Source: Microbacteriaceae bacterium UBA1487
GTDB lineage: Bacteria > Actinomycetota > Actinomycetes > Actinomycetales > Microbacteriaceae
Assembly: GCA_002325245.1 (NCBI GenBank)
Contig: DCRR01000020.1
Coordinates: 87,032-119,532, forward strand
Length of the DNA: 32,501 nt
Direction of reading: 5' to 3'
Of this stretch, positions 32,489-32,501 are shown piece by piece (the stretch's first letter is position 1; every line of letters starts with the position of its first letter). The position numbers were made by a program, and so were the translations under genes. Below the pieces are notes generated by a model. That model saw only the letters and a list, made by a program, of their open reading frames with translations, was not told where the DNA came from and did no database searches.

Positions 32489-32501
32489 GTCCCATAGCGT
32501 G

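Larger units (their letters stand above)
26957..32501. mobile_element. Integrated phage-like element (left part), satellite-like, in the tRNA-Tyr site
   Basis: The tRNA-Tyr 3' end is followed at once by a tyrosine integrase transcribed toward it, the usual arrangement of elements integrated into a tRNA 3' end. Contents in order are integrase, XRE regulator, divergent Xis-like gene, replication-type HTH protein, small unknown genes, HK97-type capsid and P27-type small terminase. The right end lies outside the window, so the duplicated att site cannot be seen. The left boundary is inferred to be within or just after the tRNA 3' end. Confidence 0.75.

Overview
The window is very GC-rich, uses many GTG starts and TAG/TGA stops, and reads as a high-GC actinobacterium. 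The gene set fits Microbacteriaceae best: a bS22 micro-gene after an excisionase-like HTH gene, a short archaeal-type AspRS, a complete menaquinone cluster, and a palindromic repeat of a kind I recall from that family. The family assignment is inference. The two layers are about 26.9 kb of ordinary chromosome and a mobile element that starts at a tRNA-Tyr gene and runs off the right edge.

Layout of the chromosome part. 1-2397: end of an unknown gene, HTH protein, ribosomal protein bS22, a SerB-like HAD phosphatase (minus), then a glutaredoxin-like protein, a Dabb-domain protein and a DUF1508 protein. 2402-4543 (minus): aspartyl-tRNA synthetase, HNH nuclease, MerR regulator. 4710-6233: SulP anion transporter. 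6276-10836: histidine phosphatase plus the System II cytochrome c maturation operon (TlpA/ResA, CcdA, ResB, CcsB). 10846-24009: menaquinone supercluster with menC (minus), menB, menE, menA, menD, menF (minus), menG and a polyprenyl diphosphate synthase. Interspersed are a lipoprotein, a DUF4229 protein, a PLDc_N-domain protein, PPK2, a GyrI-like gene broken by one amber codon, and an FprA-type ferredoxin reductase. 24025-26786: cardiolipin synthase, YajQ and a lipoprotein lytic transglycosylase.

The central genes form an electron-transport block. CcdA/ResB/CcsB attach haem to c-type cytochromes. The Men enzymes turn chorismate into 1,4-dihydroxy-2-naphthoate, the polyprenyl synthase supplies the side chain, MenA joins them and MenG methylates the product to menaquinone.

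From 26872 to the end a tRNA-Tyr gene is followed by a tyrosine integrase, an XRE regulator, an AlpA/Xis-like protein, a replication-type HTH protein, three small unknown proteins, an HK97-type major capsid protein, a 329-base gap with a strong hairpin and the start of a P27-type small terminase gene. Integrase, control and replication genes directly followed by capsid and terminase, with no portal or protease before the capsid, resemble a small phage satellite (capsid-forming PICI-like) or a reduced prophage more than a full prophage.

The most striking signal outside annotated genes is a repeated start architecture. A TAGNNT-like -10 box sits exactly 6 bases before an ATG or GTG at about ten genes, implying leaderless mRNAs. 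In three places the TAG of that box is also the stop codon of the upstream gene. Other notable points are an in-frame palindromic repeat inside menB, overlapping divergent -10 boxes between yajQ and the transglycosylase gene, and the amber-interrupted GyrI-like gene.
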